DNA of 22,279 nt from Auxenochlorella pyrenoidosa (taxonomy: Eukaryota; Chlorophyta; Trebouxiophyceae; Chlorellales; Chlorellaceae). Below, piece after piece: positions 1 to 10,938 of the stretch. Made by a program: the position numbers and the translations under genes. Positions within the stretch are counted from its first letter, which is position 1, and every line of letters begins with the position of its first letter. The stretch covers positions 426,055-448,333 of the forward strand of contig KQ482066.1 of the NCBI GenBank assembly GCA_001430745.1, read 5' to 3'. A model generated the notes under the pieces. It made no database searches and was not told the DNA's origin. It saw nothing but the letters and a program-made list of their open reading frames with translations.

Positions 1-1220
1 TCCCACGACTGCAAATATGGGGTTCACATAAGAGCCACATAAGAGCAATTAAGAGCCCTTAAGCTGCTCTGCCTGCTGCACTTGTGTGCTGCAATTCATG
101 CCAGTGAGCCCACCCTGAAGGCCGTGCCAGTGCCGAGCCTCACCTGGGCCATGCCACCTGGTGCGCCCGAGGGCACCTGCACGACAGGCAAGACCCCATT
201 GCACATGCGCGAGGCTCCGACAATCAAGGGGAGGGGCTCGGATGGGACAGACCAGCATGCTAGCGTGCTGCCTTTGAATAAGAAGTGCATCCTTCCCAAC
301 CTTGGAGCAAACCTCGTACATCCCACCGCCTGGCAAACAAGCCGCCAACAGCTGCAGCTTCCCATTGCCCCCGGCAAAAACCACACCTCGCCGCGGCGCT
401 CCTCCTTCTTGCGATGGTGGTGCATCAGGCCCGCGCCTGCGGCAGCGGCCGCTGCTCTGCAGGCGGGGAGCAGGGTCTGGGTGAGACTACCCGCTCTGAG
501 GTTCAGGGCAGGCAACAGTGAAGCTGTTAAGCAGTGTGGCGGCCTGCTTTGCTTGCCCTTCAGCAATGCCTGACATGTCTTGGACTCTGGGCGCAGAACG
601 GGGACGAGGGGAACAGAGCCAAGCTGCAGATCTGAGATTCTTGTGCAGCACGGGTGGAAAGAGCAACCAAGATGCTGGCTTCACTGCGGGTTCTCAAGCT
701 GCACCTCCACCTGGATCCTATCTGCATAAGCCTCGACATCGAGAACAAGCTCCACAGGCTGATTGCAGGTGCAAATACATGAAGCACCTGCAGTCCACGA
801 CTTGGCATGCACCAGGCCGATGCCGGAGATCCTGCTACATGACGGGCTGATGACAGAGAGACAGCCAGCTGCCCCGAGAACTCTTTGCTCATCACCCTGC
901 CAGAGCCTCTAGAACAGCCAGCGTCAACACCACGACCACCGCTGGACCAGTTTGAAACAGCCCAGCAAATGCACAATTACCAAAATCATCGACTTGAGGC
1001 TGCTCACTCCACCACCAGCCAAATGAAGTTTGTACGAGCAACAATCTGCCACTCTGTGTCTCTTCAGGCTGCTGCTGTGCGATCCGCATAAGAAACAAGA
1101 AAGGATACATTTCATTTGAGAGTGCAAGCTGGGACTGCAAAGGTCAGCAAAGGCCAGAGGGAAGTCAAGTAAGGGAGGTGAATGAAATGCACCAGGCGCC
1201 CATGGCGCTGAGGGCCGCAC
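1..1220. other. Kinesin 3' flank, no supported gene
   Basis: This stretch lies downstream of the kinesin stop codon on the minus strand and probably contains its 3' UTR. Open frames of up to about 163 codons exist on both strands. They overlap one another, show no recognisable motif and do not link to the kinesin exons by splice phase. I found no TGTAA poly(A) motif on the minus strand here, so the transcript end is not located. A non-coding RNA or an exon of a neighbouring gene cannot be excluded. Confidence 0.5.
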
Positions 1221-3741
1221 TCACAGCGGCTTCCACGCCTGCTTGCGTGGGGATTGGCCCATGTGGGGCCTGGATGCCTGGCCCTGGCCGCTGCGAGGCC
1301 GCCCGCAGCCGCCGCTGCCGCCGCCCGCGGGCCCAAGCCCGCTTTGCTGGACAGGCGAGCCGGCGCCGCTGCGGTTCTCAGGCGAGAAACTGGAGATGCG
1401 GAAGTCGCGGCTGCCACGCGGCGACCCACGGCTGCTGCCGCTGCCGGCGCCAGCAGCAGCGCAGGTGGCGCCGCCGCCGTCGCTCGCCGAGTTGCTGCTG
1501 CGCAGCGGGTTGGCTGCTGCGGCTGCAGACGCGCCACCCGCCTTGCTCTGCACCTGCAGATCGTAGGTCGCCTCATGCCCAGCGCCCACCGCTGCAGCAG
1601 CAACGGTCTGCTTGGCCGCCGCGGGGCTGCCCCCGCGGCCAAACAGGCGGGCAAGGCGGTTTGGGCTGCCGCTGCTGCTGCGCTGCAGGGCAGCGTCGAT
1701 CTGCTGGCTGGCCTGCACCGCATCCTGCTTCCACTGCTCTGCACGCTGGGCGTACAGCAGCGCCGGGCTGGACGGCTGGTCGTCTTCCTGCGGCAGCGAG
1801 CGGGATGTCTGCAGCCGCAGCGGCCGCCCTGCACCAGCTGCTGGGGCTGCTTCGGCCCGCCCGCCGCGCTGCCACCAGCGGCGATGCGGGCTGGTTGGTT
1901 GGCTTCCTGGCTGGCTGCCTGCCCCCCCAACGACAACGTCATTGCGGCTTCGCCCACGGGGACCGGGGCTGGCAGCAGACGGTGCTTCTACCCCTGCTGC
2001 CGCCACCGCAGCTGCTGATGTGCTTGCTGCTGCTTGCGGTGCTCCATTTGGGTTGATGCCCAGCTCCAGGGCTGACAGCTGGTCCCTGAGGGCCTGCAGC
2101 TGCAGGTCGCGCTGCTTGCCGCCGCCGCCGTCAGCTGCCAGGTCGGTGCTGGGGCCGCTGAAGCTGACGTGGCGGCACGTGGGCAGAGCATCTGGCCCTG
2201 CAGCAGGCATGGAGGAGGGAGACGGCAGGAGGTTCAACAGGCTGTGGCAGCCATGCAGACATGTCATGTGCCATGCTTGATCTGGCAAGCCTTGTCTGGA
2301 GGGACCTCAAACGTCTCACACCTGGCGCCTCTGGTGTCTGCTGGCCCTCTGCTCCCACAGGTGTGGTGCCGGCATCTGGGAGGGCCTCAGCTGAGGTGCT
2401 GTCAGCCCTGCTGCGGTCTGGTGGGGGCAGCGGGGAGCCAAAGCCTCCGGACCGGGCTGAGTTGACTGCCGGCGCAGGCGCCTGCTGGTGGGTGTGCTGC
2501 TGCGTGCCGCGGTTGTGCTGCGTGGCGGCGCAGCGCGCCAGGCTGCAACGGGCAGGCAGTGACAGGATTTGTGATACGGGCTCAGAGTCATGCCGCCGGT
2601 CGAGCCACATTGTCATGCAGCAGTCAGCAAGGCTGAACATCAGGGCTCCGGCAACCTGGGCACGACTCTCCTTGTCCCGCACCTGCTGGCCGTGTGCTCC
2701 AGGATGCGCGACCGCGCAGTGGCGTCCCCCCTGGCCGACGGCAGCGCCGAATGCGCAGCGCTGCTGCTCCCGGCTGCGCCGCCGCTCGCGGCTGCCACTG
2801 CCGCTGCAGCTGCCGCGGCCATGGCGGGGTTCTCCACCTCTGGCGACAGGCCCAGCATGCACCGGTAGTCGCGGATGATCTCCTCCCGCTTCTTGCTGCC
2901 TGCCCGCCAGCGCTGCCCGCCGATCACCCTGCCCTTGAGCACCGCCTTCATGAGGGGCACCTGCAGGGTCCACGGGCAGACAGCCAGGTGCGGCAAGTTG
3001 ATGTCCCGCCACTGTGCCCCTGTGGAGAGTTCCCTCCATCATATGGGCGGCTTGCGAGCAGCACGCAGCCTCCGTCGGGTGGATGCATGGGCCCACCCGC
3101 CACCAAGCCTCCTCCCTCTCCGCACCGTGGGTCGGGGCACCGGATCCTTGCCAGCCTTGCTCAGCTGCTCATTCAGGTGGTTGAGCACAGGCTGCTCCTC
3201 TGGCAGCAGCAGGGTGCTGGTGGAGGAGCGCCGCCGCCGATGCGGGCCAGGCTGATGTCCCTCGGAGCCAGAGCCGGCGGTGCCAGCTGCGGCGCGGGCT
3301 GCATGCCGCCGGCCCTTGAGCCCGCGGGCGGGGGTTGCCTGGCTGGGGTCCCAGAGAGCGTGCCGCTCCTCGTCATCACTCAACTCCTCTTCCTCCTCCT
3401 CATCCTCCTCTCCCTCCTCCTCATCCCAAGAGTCATCCTGCTGGGAAGTGGCAAAATCAACTGGTTCACTATGCATTCAGCAGCCAGGCAGACTGACGGA
3501 GCAGAGCATGCTGCATGCGACGCAGCCTGTGTACTGGTGGCATCTGCAACCTCATGGCTCAAGCTGCGCAGGTGACGCCCCAGAAGACAAGCGCTCATCT
3601 CACCTCCTTGGCCTCCTCCTCCTCGTCAGAGCCGCTGGCACTGTCGTCAGCGCCAGGGCCGCCTTCGCCCCCAGTCAGCTGCCCACTGCCTGCCAGCACG
3701 TTGAGCTGCTGCAAAATCTCATGCGCCTCCGCAAGGCCCTC
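1221..3741 (-). other. Kinesin tail exons 22-26 (exon map)
   Basis: Minus-strand exons: 3741-3604, 3440-3104, 3019-2683, 2542-2322, 2197-1221. Exon 22 ends in a Glu-rich run. Exon 23 opens with an acidic block of Asp/Glu and then turns basic and Pro/Gly-rich. Exon 24 has an ordered-looking segment ([20 protein letters not shown], then a basic helix). Exons 25-26 are Ser/Pro/Gly/Ala-rich and look disordered, except for a short helix ([17 protein letters not shown]). Exon 23 could start three bases later. The donors of exons 23 and 24 were chosen by phase, so a separate downstream gene cannot be fully excluded, although I found no new start or promoter. Confidence 0.55.
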
Positions 3742-6700
3742 CTGCAGCCAGGGGCGGACCACAGAGCAGGCTGGAGACAAGCGCAGGAAGCATGCATTCT
3801 TCCTCCAGGGGCAGGAGCGCCTGGCCGGCGCAGCAGCCTGGACAGTCGCTGGCTTGCCCAAACTGGGTGGACAAGGGTTTATAGCCCCAGTCCAATCTAC
3901 TCACATCTGCGGGCGCCTCAGCGGCGCTGGGCTGCGCCGGCAGCAGCTGCTTGGCAGGCGTGGCCGCCGCCACGTCAGCACCGGCTGCACGCTCGGCTGC
4001 CTGCTTGAGTAGGACCTCCGCCTCTGCATGCTCAGAACAGGAGGCAGGGCCAACAAGACATCAGTGCTGATGGGGGACAGCGGTGCGGGCAAGTAAGATG
4101 CTACCATTGAGCTGGGCACAGTTCGCTTGCACAGGGAAGGCTGCAAAGTCGCACCATGGCCGTGGCCTCCCCAGCGGGCCCTGTGGGTTCCTGCAAAGCG
4201 TGGCACGGCCGTGGCTGTCCCAACAGGCCCGCAACCCACCGGCCACGCGCTGCTCCGCCTCGCACTTCTCCTGCTCGGCAATGTCCAGCCGCAGCTTGAG
4301 CAGCTCGATCTCGTCATTCAGGTCAGCCAGCTGCGCCTGGGCGTCCATGGCCTGCGGGGTGGCACTGGGAACCAGCGGGCATCAACCTTGTGTGGCAAAG
4401 AGGGCCGCAGGCTCGAGACAGACTGGTAGGCAGCACCCAGTGGCAGCAGCCTCTGCCGTCGTCTTAGCAGGCGCAGCCGCCAGCCACCCACCTCTGCCTT
4501 GTGCTGGCTGGCCGCCCGGAAGATGGTCTTGAGCAGCGCGCGCGCCTGCACCACGGACCGCACGCCGTTCCAACGACGGGCATCGGCTGCAGAAGTGCAG
4601 GCAAAGAGCGTTGAGAGTTGACAAGTTATGGTGACGAAAACAACAGAGCTACCCGGAAGAACAACAGTCTTGACGGAGGATCTGAAACGCAGCAGCCAAG
4701 GCAGCAAGCAACGCCTCCACAAGCCTGTCTCCGCAGCTGCGCACCCGGCACGCCGCCCTTGGCATCCTCTGCGGCCCGCGCCTCCATCAGCCGCGCCTGC
4801 GCCTGCTCAAAGCGCTGGCTGAGCTCCTCGCGCTGTTGCAGCAGCAGGGCCTTGCGGGCCAGCAGCTTCTCCTCGCTGGCGCTGTTGGGGCTGCAGGGTG
4901 TGGCCGGGGAAGAAGCCAGGGAGAGCCGTGTTGGACAGGGGTGTTTGGCACAGTATGCATTGGTATGGCATGTAGCAAGAATTGGCGCCAGTTCATTATT
5001 GGTGAGATGGATTTCCAGGCATCCTGGGCATACCTGGTGATGTGGCCGGGCCACCACTCGGGTGCCTTGAGCGCCGCCAGCGCCTTCTCCACCTCGCGCA
5101 GCTTGCGCTGCACCTCTGAGCGCTGCGCCCGCTCGCCCTCCATAATTTTCTGCAGCACAGCACAATGGCACACAACGCCCCATTTCACACTGTAGATGCC
5201 TGTTTACTCCAGAGCATGCAGTGTCACACCGCAGATGCCTGTTAACATTATGCATCAGAGCGAGCCTGAAGCTGAGCAGCAGATGCCGGGTTCCGCACTT
5301 TTTGACACCCCTGCCCACTCGGCTGCCTGCAGCCCCCCCCCACCTGATACTCAAAGGAAGCGCAGTGGGCATCCAGCTCGCCTTCGACCCACTCCCGTCG
5401 CCCCTTCTCGTCACGTAGCAGCGGTGCCATCGGGTTGGGCTGGCATTCATTGTCACCCGCAGCTGCCGCAGCGGCGGTTGCAGACGCGCTGGAACGCTCC
5501 ACCGCGTTGCTGCCACTGAGCGGCGGCTTGCTAGAGCTATGCCCTGCTGTGGCTGCCGCGGGGGGCGCGGTGAAGGGCCGGTCGGCAGCAGACGACTTGT
5601 CCGCTGAGCTGGCAGTGCCGGGCCGGGGGGCCAGCCGGCTCTTGCGGTCCTCCAGCTCCTTGATGCGTCGCTTTGCTGCCTCCGCCTCCTCTGCAAAAGG
5701 TCAATTCATCGGTTTGCACGCAGTCATCTCGACTCCTGGTGCCGCGCTCGCACCGGCACACACTGGATTGCAGCACGGCCTGCAGCCTGCAGTGCAGGCA
5801 GGAGCCAGTGGACAACACCAGTCGTACATCCCCTCCCTGGCCCAGCTGCACCCACCCATCTTGCGGCGCAGCACCGCCTGCTGCTTGCTGTGCAGGGCCT
5901 CCACCTTCTGCAGCTGCGCTGCGTTCAGCCGGCCCTGCTTCTTCAGCTGCAGCAGCTCGCGGTCGCGGTGGCGCTTCCACTCTGTAAACTCGCGCGAGCT
6001 CTTCTCGATCTGGCGTTGCAGGGTCACCTGCAGGTGCACGGGACCGTGCACAGTGCGGCTGACCATGACGGAAAAGTGTGGTACAGGGAAGGGGCAGCCC
6101 AGAAAACAGCACATTGCCACATCGAACACCCAGGCCTGCATCGGCATGCACTTGTGTGTGCCTACCTTTTGTTGCTTGATGGACTGGATGTCGCGCTGCA
6201 GTTTGGCACATGCCGTGTCAGCCTGCACTGGCAACAGGCATGCGCGAGGGCTCACAGATGGCGCTTCTTCTCTGTGCCTGCTTAGCCTCTGTGCTTGCCT
6301 AGCCTCTGTACTGCCCATGCTTGCCCGCCAGTTGAGCGTCATGCGCTGGGCTCTACCACCAGATGCGCCAACCTGTCATGCAACCCCCATTCTCCTCGCT
6401 CAAGGGCTCTGCACCCCTGCCCACCTTGCGCTTCATCGCCTCCAGCTCCACCAGGCGCCGCTCCTTGGCCGCCACCGCCCTGACCTTGCCGTCCAGCGCC
6501 TTGATGCGCGCCTCGTACTGCGCCCTGAGCCGCAGCCGCTCGTCCTCTGCATGGCAGGCGGGGAAACGGGATGAATCTGAACAACAGCTGAGCAAGGAAA
6601 AGCTGGCGCTGCGCTCAAGTGTTCAGCACTAGGGGAGAGGGGCCAACCACATACGCTGGGCAAACAGGTTGACTGTCGCATCAAACGTGCAGGAGAGAGC

Positions 6701-9700
6701 CTCTGAGGTGTTGCTGTTCCTGTTTAGCAGGGGGGCCCACCTGACGCGTGATGGAGGCTCTCCAGCTTCTGCAGCAGCTCAAGGCGCTCCTGCTCCAGCT
6801 CCTGCAGGTGCTGGCGCAGCTCAAGCAGCCTCTCATCGTATCGCTGCTTGAGGGCTGCATGCTCGGACATGCTCTGCATTGCCGCTTGCTTGGCTTGCAG
6901 CTGCTGCATCAGCTGCGTCAGCTTGCTCTGGCACTCTGCCACCTCGATCCTGCATGCAGTGGGAGAGGGTAGAAGATGGTGGGAGGCAGCGAGGGCAATG
7001 TTGCGGCAAGGAGGGGTGCGAACCTGGAAGGAAGGATGCAAGCACAGCTTACTGCAGACCAGGACTGCTTCCCAACAACCCTATGGCAGCGCCATGCAGG
7101 CCGGCAGCACACGCACGTGTGGGCATGCTCCTTGGTCACAAACTCCTCGTCCTGCAGCTCCAGCGCAGAGATGTCGTGCTCCTCGCTGCCTGCATCGACG
7201 CCCCCTGCGCCATCGCTGCCGCCCAGCAGAGCGTGCGGAGCCAGTTGGAAGGAGCCTTCATGCAGCGACGGATCCGGCATGGCGCCGTCGCCCATGGACT
7301 GTCGTCGCGTGACGGCAAAGGCGCTGGACAGCCTGCAGCAGGCAGGGCGGGTTTGCAGCAGTCTTTTGTGGATTGCAGGCACGTCATGCATCCAACCCTT
7401 CAAGGTGCATTCAGCGCCAATAAAGCAGCGGCATGCGGCTTGCATCTCAGCCTGCACCCCCGCGCCCTGTGCCCAGCCCCACCTGGAGATCTGCTTGAGG
7501 CGCTTCACCTCGCGCTCCAGCTCGGCAATGCGCTCCAGCTGCTCCTTCACCACATCCCCCGCGCTGCTGGTGCCGCTGGCAATGGCGTCCGCCTCCGCCG
7601 CCGCCTCGGACGCTGCCTCAGGGTCCAGCGCCTGCAGGCGCTGGCGCAGGCGGTCGCGCTGCATCTGCGCTACAATCATCTTCTCTGTGGCCTCCCGCGC
7701 ATCGTCCTGGGCAGTTGTCTGCAGCAGAAGCGCAAAGGGAGCGGGGATGCACCCTCTCAAGGAACAGGGGTTCATCTGGTGCTGGCCACTCCTAGGCAGG
7801 AGGCAGGCGAGCAGCAGGCAGAGAGATGAGGACGGGGGAGCACCTCAATAAAAGAGCAGACAAGTTCTGTTTCTTCGGCTCACCACTTCCACCTGCAAGC
7901 GCTGGTTCTCAGCCTGCAGCCTGCGGTTGTGCGCCTCCAGCTCCTCCACTGCCCCGCGCAGCACCTCATCTCCTGGGCTGGCAAAATCCAGGAGGCCCAG
8001 CCCTCCGCCCTCGCCAAGCCGCGCCCTGTGGGCCAAGCAGAAACGCGTGGCAGTCATGGTTGCAGGCAGAAACTGGGTCATTAGGCAGTCATGCATGCCT
8101 GCCCAGGCAGGCACGCCCCACTTCGGATGCACCCACGCGTTCTCTGCTCTCCTGCCCCTCGCGCCCGGTTGCTGCAGGTGCACCCCTCCCAGCGCTGGCC
8201 TCTCACCTGAGGCTGGCGTTCTCGGCCCGCAGCACCGAGCACGCCTGGCGCAGCTGCGCGATCTGCGCGGCCACCGGGTCTCGGTTGACCACCGGCTTGT
8301 TGCGGATGTTGCGCGCGCGATTGGCCTGCAAAGAAGGATACAACAAGGATGTAACCCTGTGTTGATCAGGTACAAAGGCATTGCGCACGGGAGGCTGGCG
8401 GCGACACAGGCGGGCCGCGACAGAGCTCAATCTGGCGGCCCCCCCACGTCAACAGCGCGCTGGCGTGCTCACATAGCGCAGCGTGTTCAGGCTCTCCTCC
8501 AGATTGACGTCAGCAGGAGACACGCAGGCAATCATGACGGTGCGCGAGTTGCCGCCCAAAGAGTCCTGTGGCAGCAATCGGCAGGCAGGGGTCGGTGTTT
8601 GTCAAGAGGAACAAGCATCCCGAACAGCTGGCAGAGTGACCTGGCACGACCTAAAGAGCACAGCCTTCTTCTGCTCACATCATTGCCCTTCCCCCTCAGG
8701 CTGCGCAGCTGACCACCAACACCCCTGGCCTCCACTGCAGCGCCCTGTGCCGCTCAAGCTTCAGCTTCCCTCGCCATCGGCCCCTGAGCATCCCCAACCT
8801 GCAGCATGCGCGTGAGCTTGGAGTCGCGGTAGGGCACGTGCGCCTTGCCCTCTGACAGCGCGTTGATGACGTTGCCCAGGGCCAGCAGGCCCCGGTTGAT
8901 GTTGATGCCCTCCTGCAGCCGCGCACCCACTGCCTTGGTGCGCTTGGCGCGCTCGCTGCCTGCAAGCGTCGGATCGTGCAGGGTGGGAGGGAAGGATTGC
9001 TGGCTGCAGGTCCCACGGGGAGCAGTGGACAGCGAACTGTCCAGGTGGGTGGACAGCCCGTCGACGCTCAGCTGCTGTGCAGCAGGTTGCTGCCTGCCCC
9101 TCAGCTGCGATCGCCAGCTGCACCCTGCCCAGGGCAGTGTGGAAGGCAGCGCGTGCTGCACCGACCTGCCAGGTCCACGAGGTGCATCTTGGCGCAGAGG
9201 TAGGAGTTGTCCTCGCCGCCGTCCCCCGGCGCCTCCCCCTCATCGTCCTCGTCGTCGTCATCGTCCTCATCCCCGCCGGCCCCACCCTGCTCCGGTGTCG
9301 ACACCAGGCGCCGCTGCTCCAACGTGATGGTGAAGATGGCGTGGGAGCGGCTGGACTGCTTGTTCATGCCAGTGGCGGCTGCATGAGCAGACAGGGCGGG
9401 CATGCAGCATGGTTAGGCATCAGGGCAGGGCAGGGTGGGAGGCCTGCAAGCATGCTCTGTCGTGCACCTGCAGGCGTTGCCCAGAACGGGTCCAACTGCC
9501 AGCTGCACGCCAAACCTGCCTGCCGGCATGGCTGCCAAAGCACGCACAGCACGGCGTGCACAGCAGCACACCTGTGGCTCGCAGCAGCGTGCCGTGCTCC
9601 AGCACCTCGATCATCTCCTCCCGGCTGTGCACCTCCCGCTCAGCGGCGCCGGCCAGGCACACACTGCCGCCCGCCTCGCGGATGTGCACCGCGGGGTGCG

Positions 9701-10818
9701 GGCCTCGCCCTGTGCAGAGCAGGTCATGGATCTCCTCCTGCAGGGCAGGCAGGCAGGCAGGCAGCCCAGCACACTATGACTCCAGCGCAGACCCAGGCCC
9801 TGGCGTCTGGCTGCGAGCTGATGGCGAGAAAGGAGCTGATACGACAGCTTGCGAGAGCAAATGGTACCAGCCGAAAGCGGCCCCCGGCTCCCGCACAGAT
9901 GACATGTGCCACCATGCCCAGCCCGCACCACCCCCGATCACCGCGCCCCCGCCTGCCCACCTTGTGGATCTCCACAAAGCCCACGCGCACGGTGAAGCCC
10001 ACGCCGCGCGACTCGGCCGCCACGCGCGCAAAGATGGCGTCCATGACCGCGGGGATCACGCCGCGCGACTCGCCGCCGGGCGTGAAGGCAGACCCCATGG
10101 TGTACGTCTTGCCGCTGCCAGTCTGAAGGAGGCACAGGGCAACACAAGTTGCCACTGAGCCAAGTTGCACCGCCAGCAACAGGCTGCGGCTACGGGCTTC
10201 TCCCCATGGTTGCAGAGCGGAGCCACTTGCCGCAAGTGAGGCTCAGCACTAGAGCACGCAAGTTCTGCAACCCTCCGCTTGCATCACTACCTGGCCATAG
10301 GCAAAGACGGTGGCATTGTAGCCCTTGAAGAGGCCATCCACCAGCGGCGCCACGCAGCGCTCAAACAGCGTGCCAGTCGGCTCGCCGCCCGCACCGAACA
10401 CGTGGTCGTATGTAAACATGTGCGCGCCGCAGCCCACCTGCACGAGTTGAAGAAGTGCAATTTGTCCATGCGGGTGCTGCTGCCATGCTGCACACGTGGG
10501 CAGCATTGGCAAGGGCCGAGGCTGCACTCCAGCGCGCCCGGGCAGCCCAGCAGTCGGGAGCTGTCGCGGGCCTGCACAAGCTCCTGCTGGCAGCCCCGGC
10601 GTGCCTCCTGGGCGCTCAGACCGCCTCCAGTGCGTCGTGCAAGGCAAAGGCGCCCCTGACCAACGCGCCTGGGGTTCGCCAGGCGTGGCTCGGAGCACCT
10701 CCTTGCATCCCTCAACGAGCTCGTTGCCCACAAGCGGTCGTATATTGACGGCGACGCACACCGCTTCGGCAGGCGCCTCAGCGCCTGCCCCCTGTTCCGC
10801 GGGCGGTTCCGCGGTCAT
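1221..10818 (-). CDS. Kinesin-4 family motor protein (FRA1/KIF4-like), 26 exons
   Basis: An ATP-driven plus-end microtubule motor; kinesin-4 members act in spindle midzone control, microtubule length control or, in plants, cortical microtubule transport. The model gives about 1769 aa. The motor (residues 20-375) has P-loop GQTGSGKT (98-105), switch I NKQSSRSH (214-221) and switch II DLAGSE (277-282). The neck motif [17 protein letters not shown] (365-381) is typical of kinesin-4. Charged, heptad-like coiled coil follows in blocks from about 385 to 1060. An acidic block starts near 1147, then comes a Gly/Ser/Ala-rich tail. The ATG at 10818 was chosen because the motor begins about 20 residues later and an upstream in-frame codon would enter the divergent neighbour. 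Splice phases join without a break across all 26 exons. Exons 1-21 are the firmest; the last five rest on splice signals and phase alone. The KIF4 cysteine-rich tail was not seen. Confidence 0.9.
3905..8025 (-). other. Kinesin stalk exons 9-21 (exon map)
   Basis: Minus-strand exons: 7884-8025, 7483-7718, 7117-7332, 6741-6949, 6425-6546, 6166-6222, 6027-5856, 5690-5344, 5149-5034, 4890-4745, 4586-4492, 4351-4240, 4023-3905. The phases chain without a break. The encoded protein is mostly charged helix with heptad spacing, for example [19 protein letters not shown] in exon 12 and [19 protein letters not shown] in exon 20. Exon 16 has a Ser/Ala-rich linker before a helical segment, and exon 19 encodes an [17 protein letters not shown] helix. 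These fit a dimerising stalk that spaces the motor from the tail. Confidence 0.78.
5185..5244. repeat. Short imperfect direct repeat in a kinesin intron
   Basis: Two copies of a roughly 21-base sequence (core AGATGCCTGTT, preceded by TCACAC) start at 5185 and 5224, 39 bases apart, inside the intron between kinesin exons 16 and 17. A small tandem duplication is the simplest reading. Confidence 0.5.
8207..10818 (-). other. Kinesin motor domain exons 1-8 (exon map)
   Basis: Minus-strand exons in order: 10669-10818, 10291-10437, 9961-10122, 9572-9737, 9166-9378, 8799-8959, 8473-8565, 8207-8325. All junctions are phase-consistent. Exon 1 holds the first beta strand and ends at GEPQ, with a GC donor. 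Exon 2 holds MFTYDHVF and ends at AYGQ just before the P-loop. Exon 3 opens with [10 protein letters not shown]. Exon 5 carries switch I and an acidic insertion. Exons 5 and 6 share the split glycine of DLAGSE. Exon 6 ends at DSKLTRMLQ, and exons 7-8 complete the motor ([14 protein letters not shown]) and start the neck. Confidence 0.88.
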
Positions 10819-10938
10819 GTTTGAAGTGCGCGCTGGCCCCTTGGAGAGGCGTCTGAAGCTCACTTCATGGCTGGAGGGCAATTCCGTCGCGCCTGGAGCG
10901 AAGTTTTGGCCGAAACAGTCTGATGAGCTGGCTCCCCA
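10819..10938. promoter_or_regulatory. Shared bidirectional promoter, kinesin / FANCF-like gene
   Basis: Only 120 bases separate the two start codons, which point away from each other, so both 5' UTRs and core promoters must lie here or reach into the coding regions. No TATA box is visible. A 14-base near-perfect inverted repeat, GTTTTGGCCGAAAC at 10903-10916 (one mismatched pair), is the most distinctive element and could bind a dimeric regulator. Shared control of the two genes is inference. Confidence 0.5.

Noticed and set aside
1..1220. Overlapping frames of 156 and 163 codons on opposite strands
   Set aside because: Neither has family resemblance, coding-like periodicity or a splice link; treated as non-coding flank.
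1178..2056. Plus-strand open frames of 250-290 codons
   Set aside because: Antisense shadows of the last kinesin exon; they are Arg/Cys/Ala-rich with no domain.
4626..5696. Minus-strand 356-codon frame as one exon
   Set aside because: It spans kinesin exons 16-18 and their introns; only parts are in the right frame, and splice-phase matching divides it.
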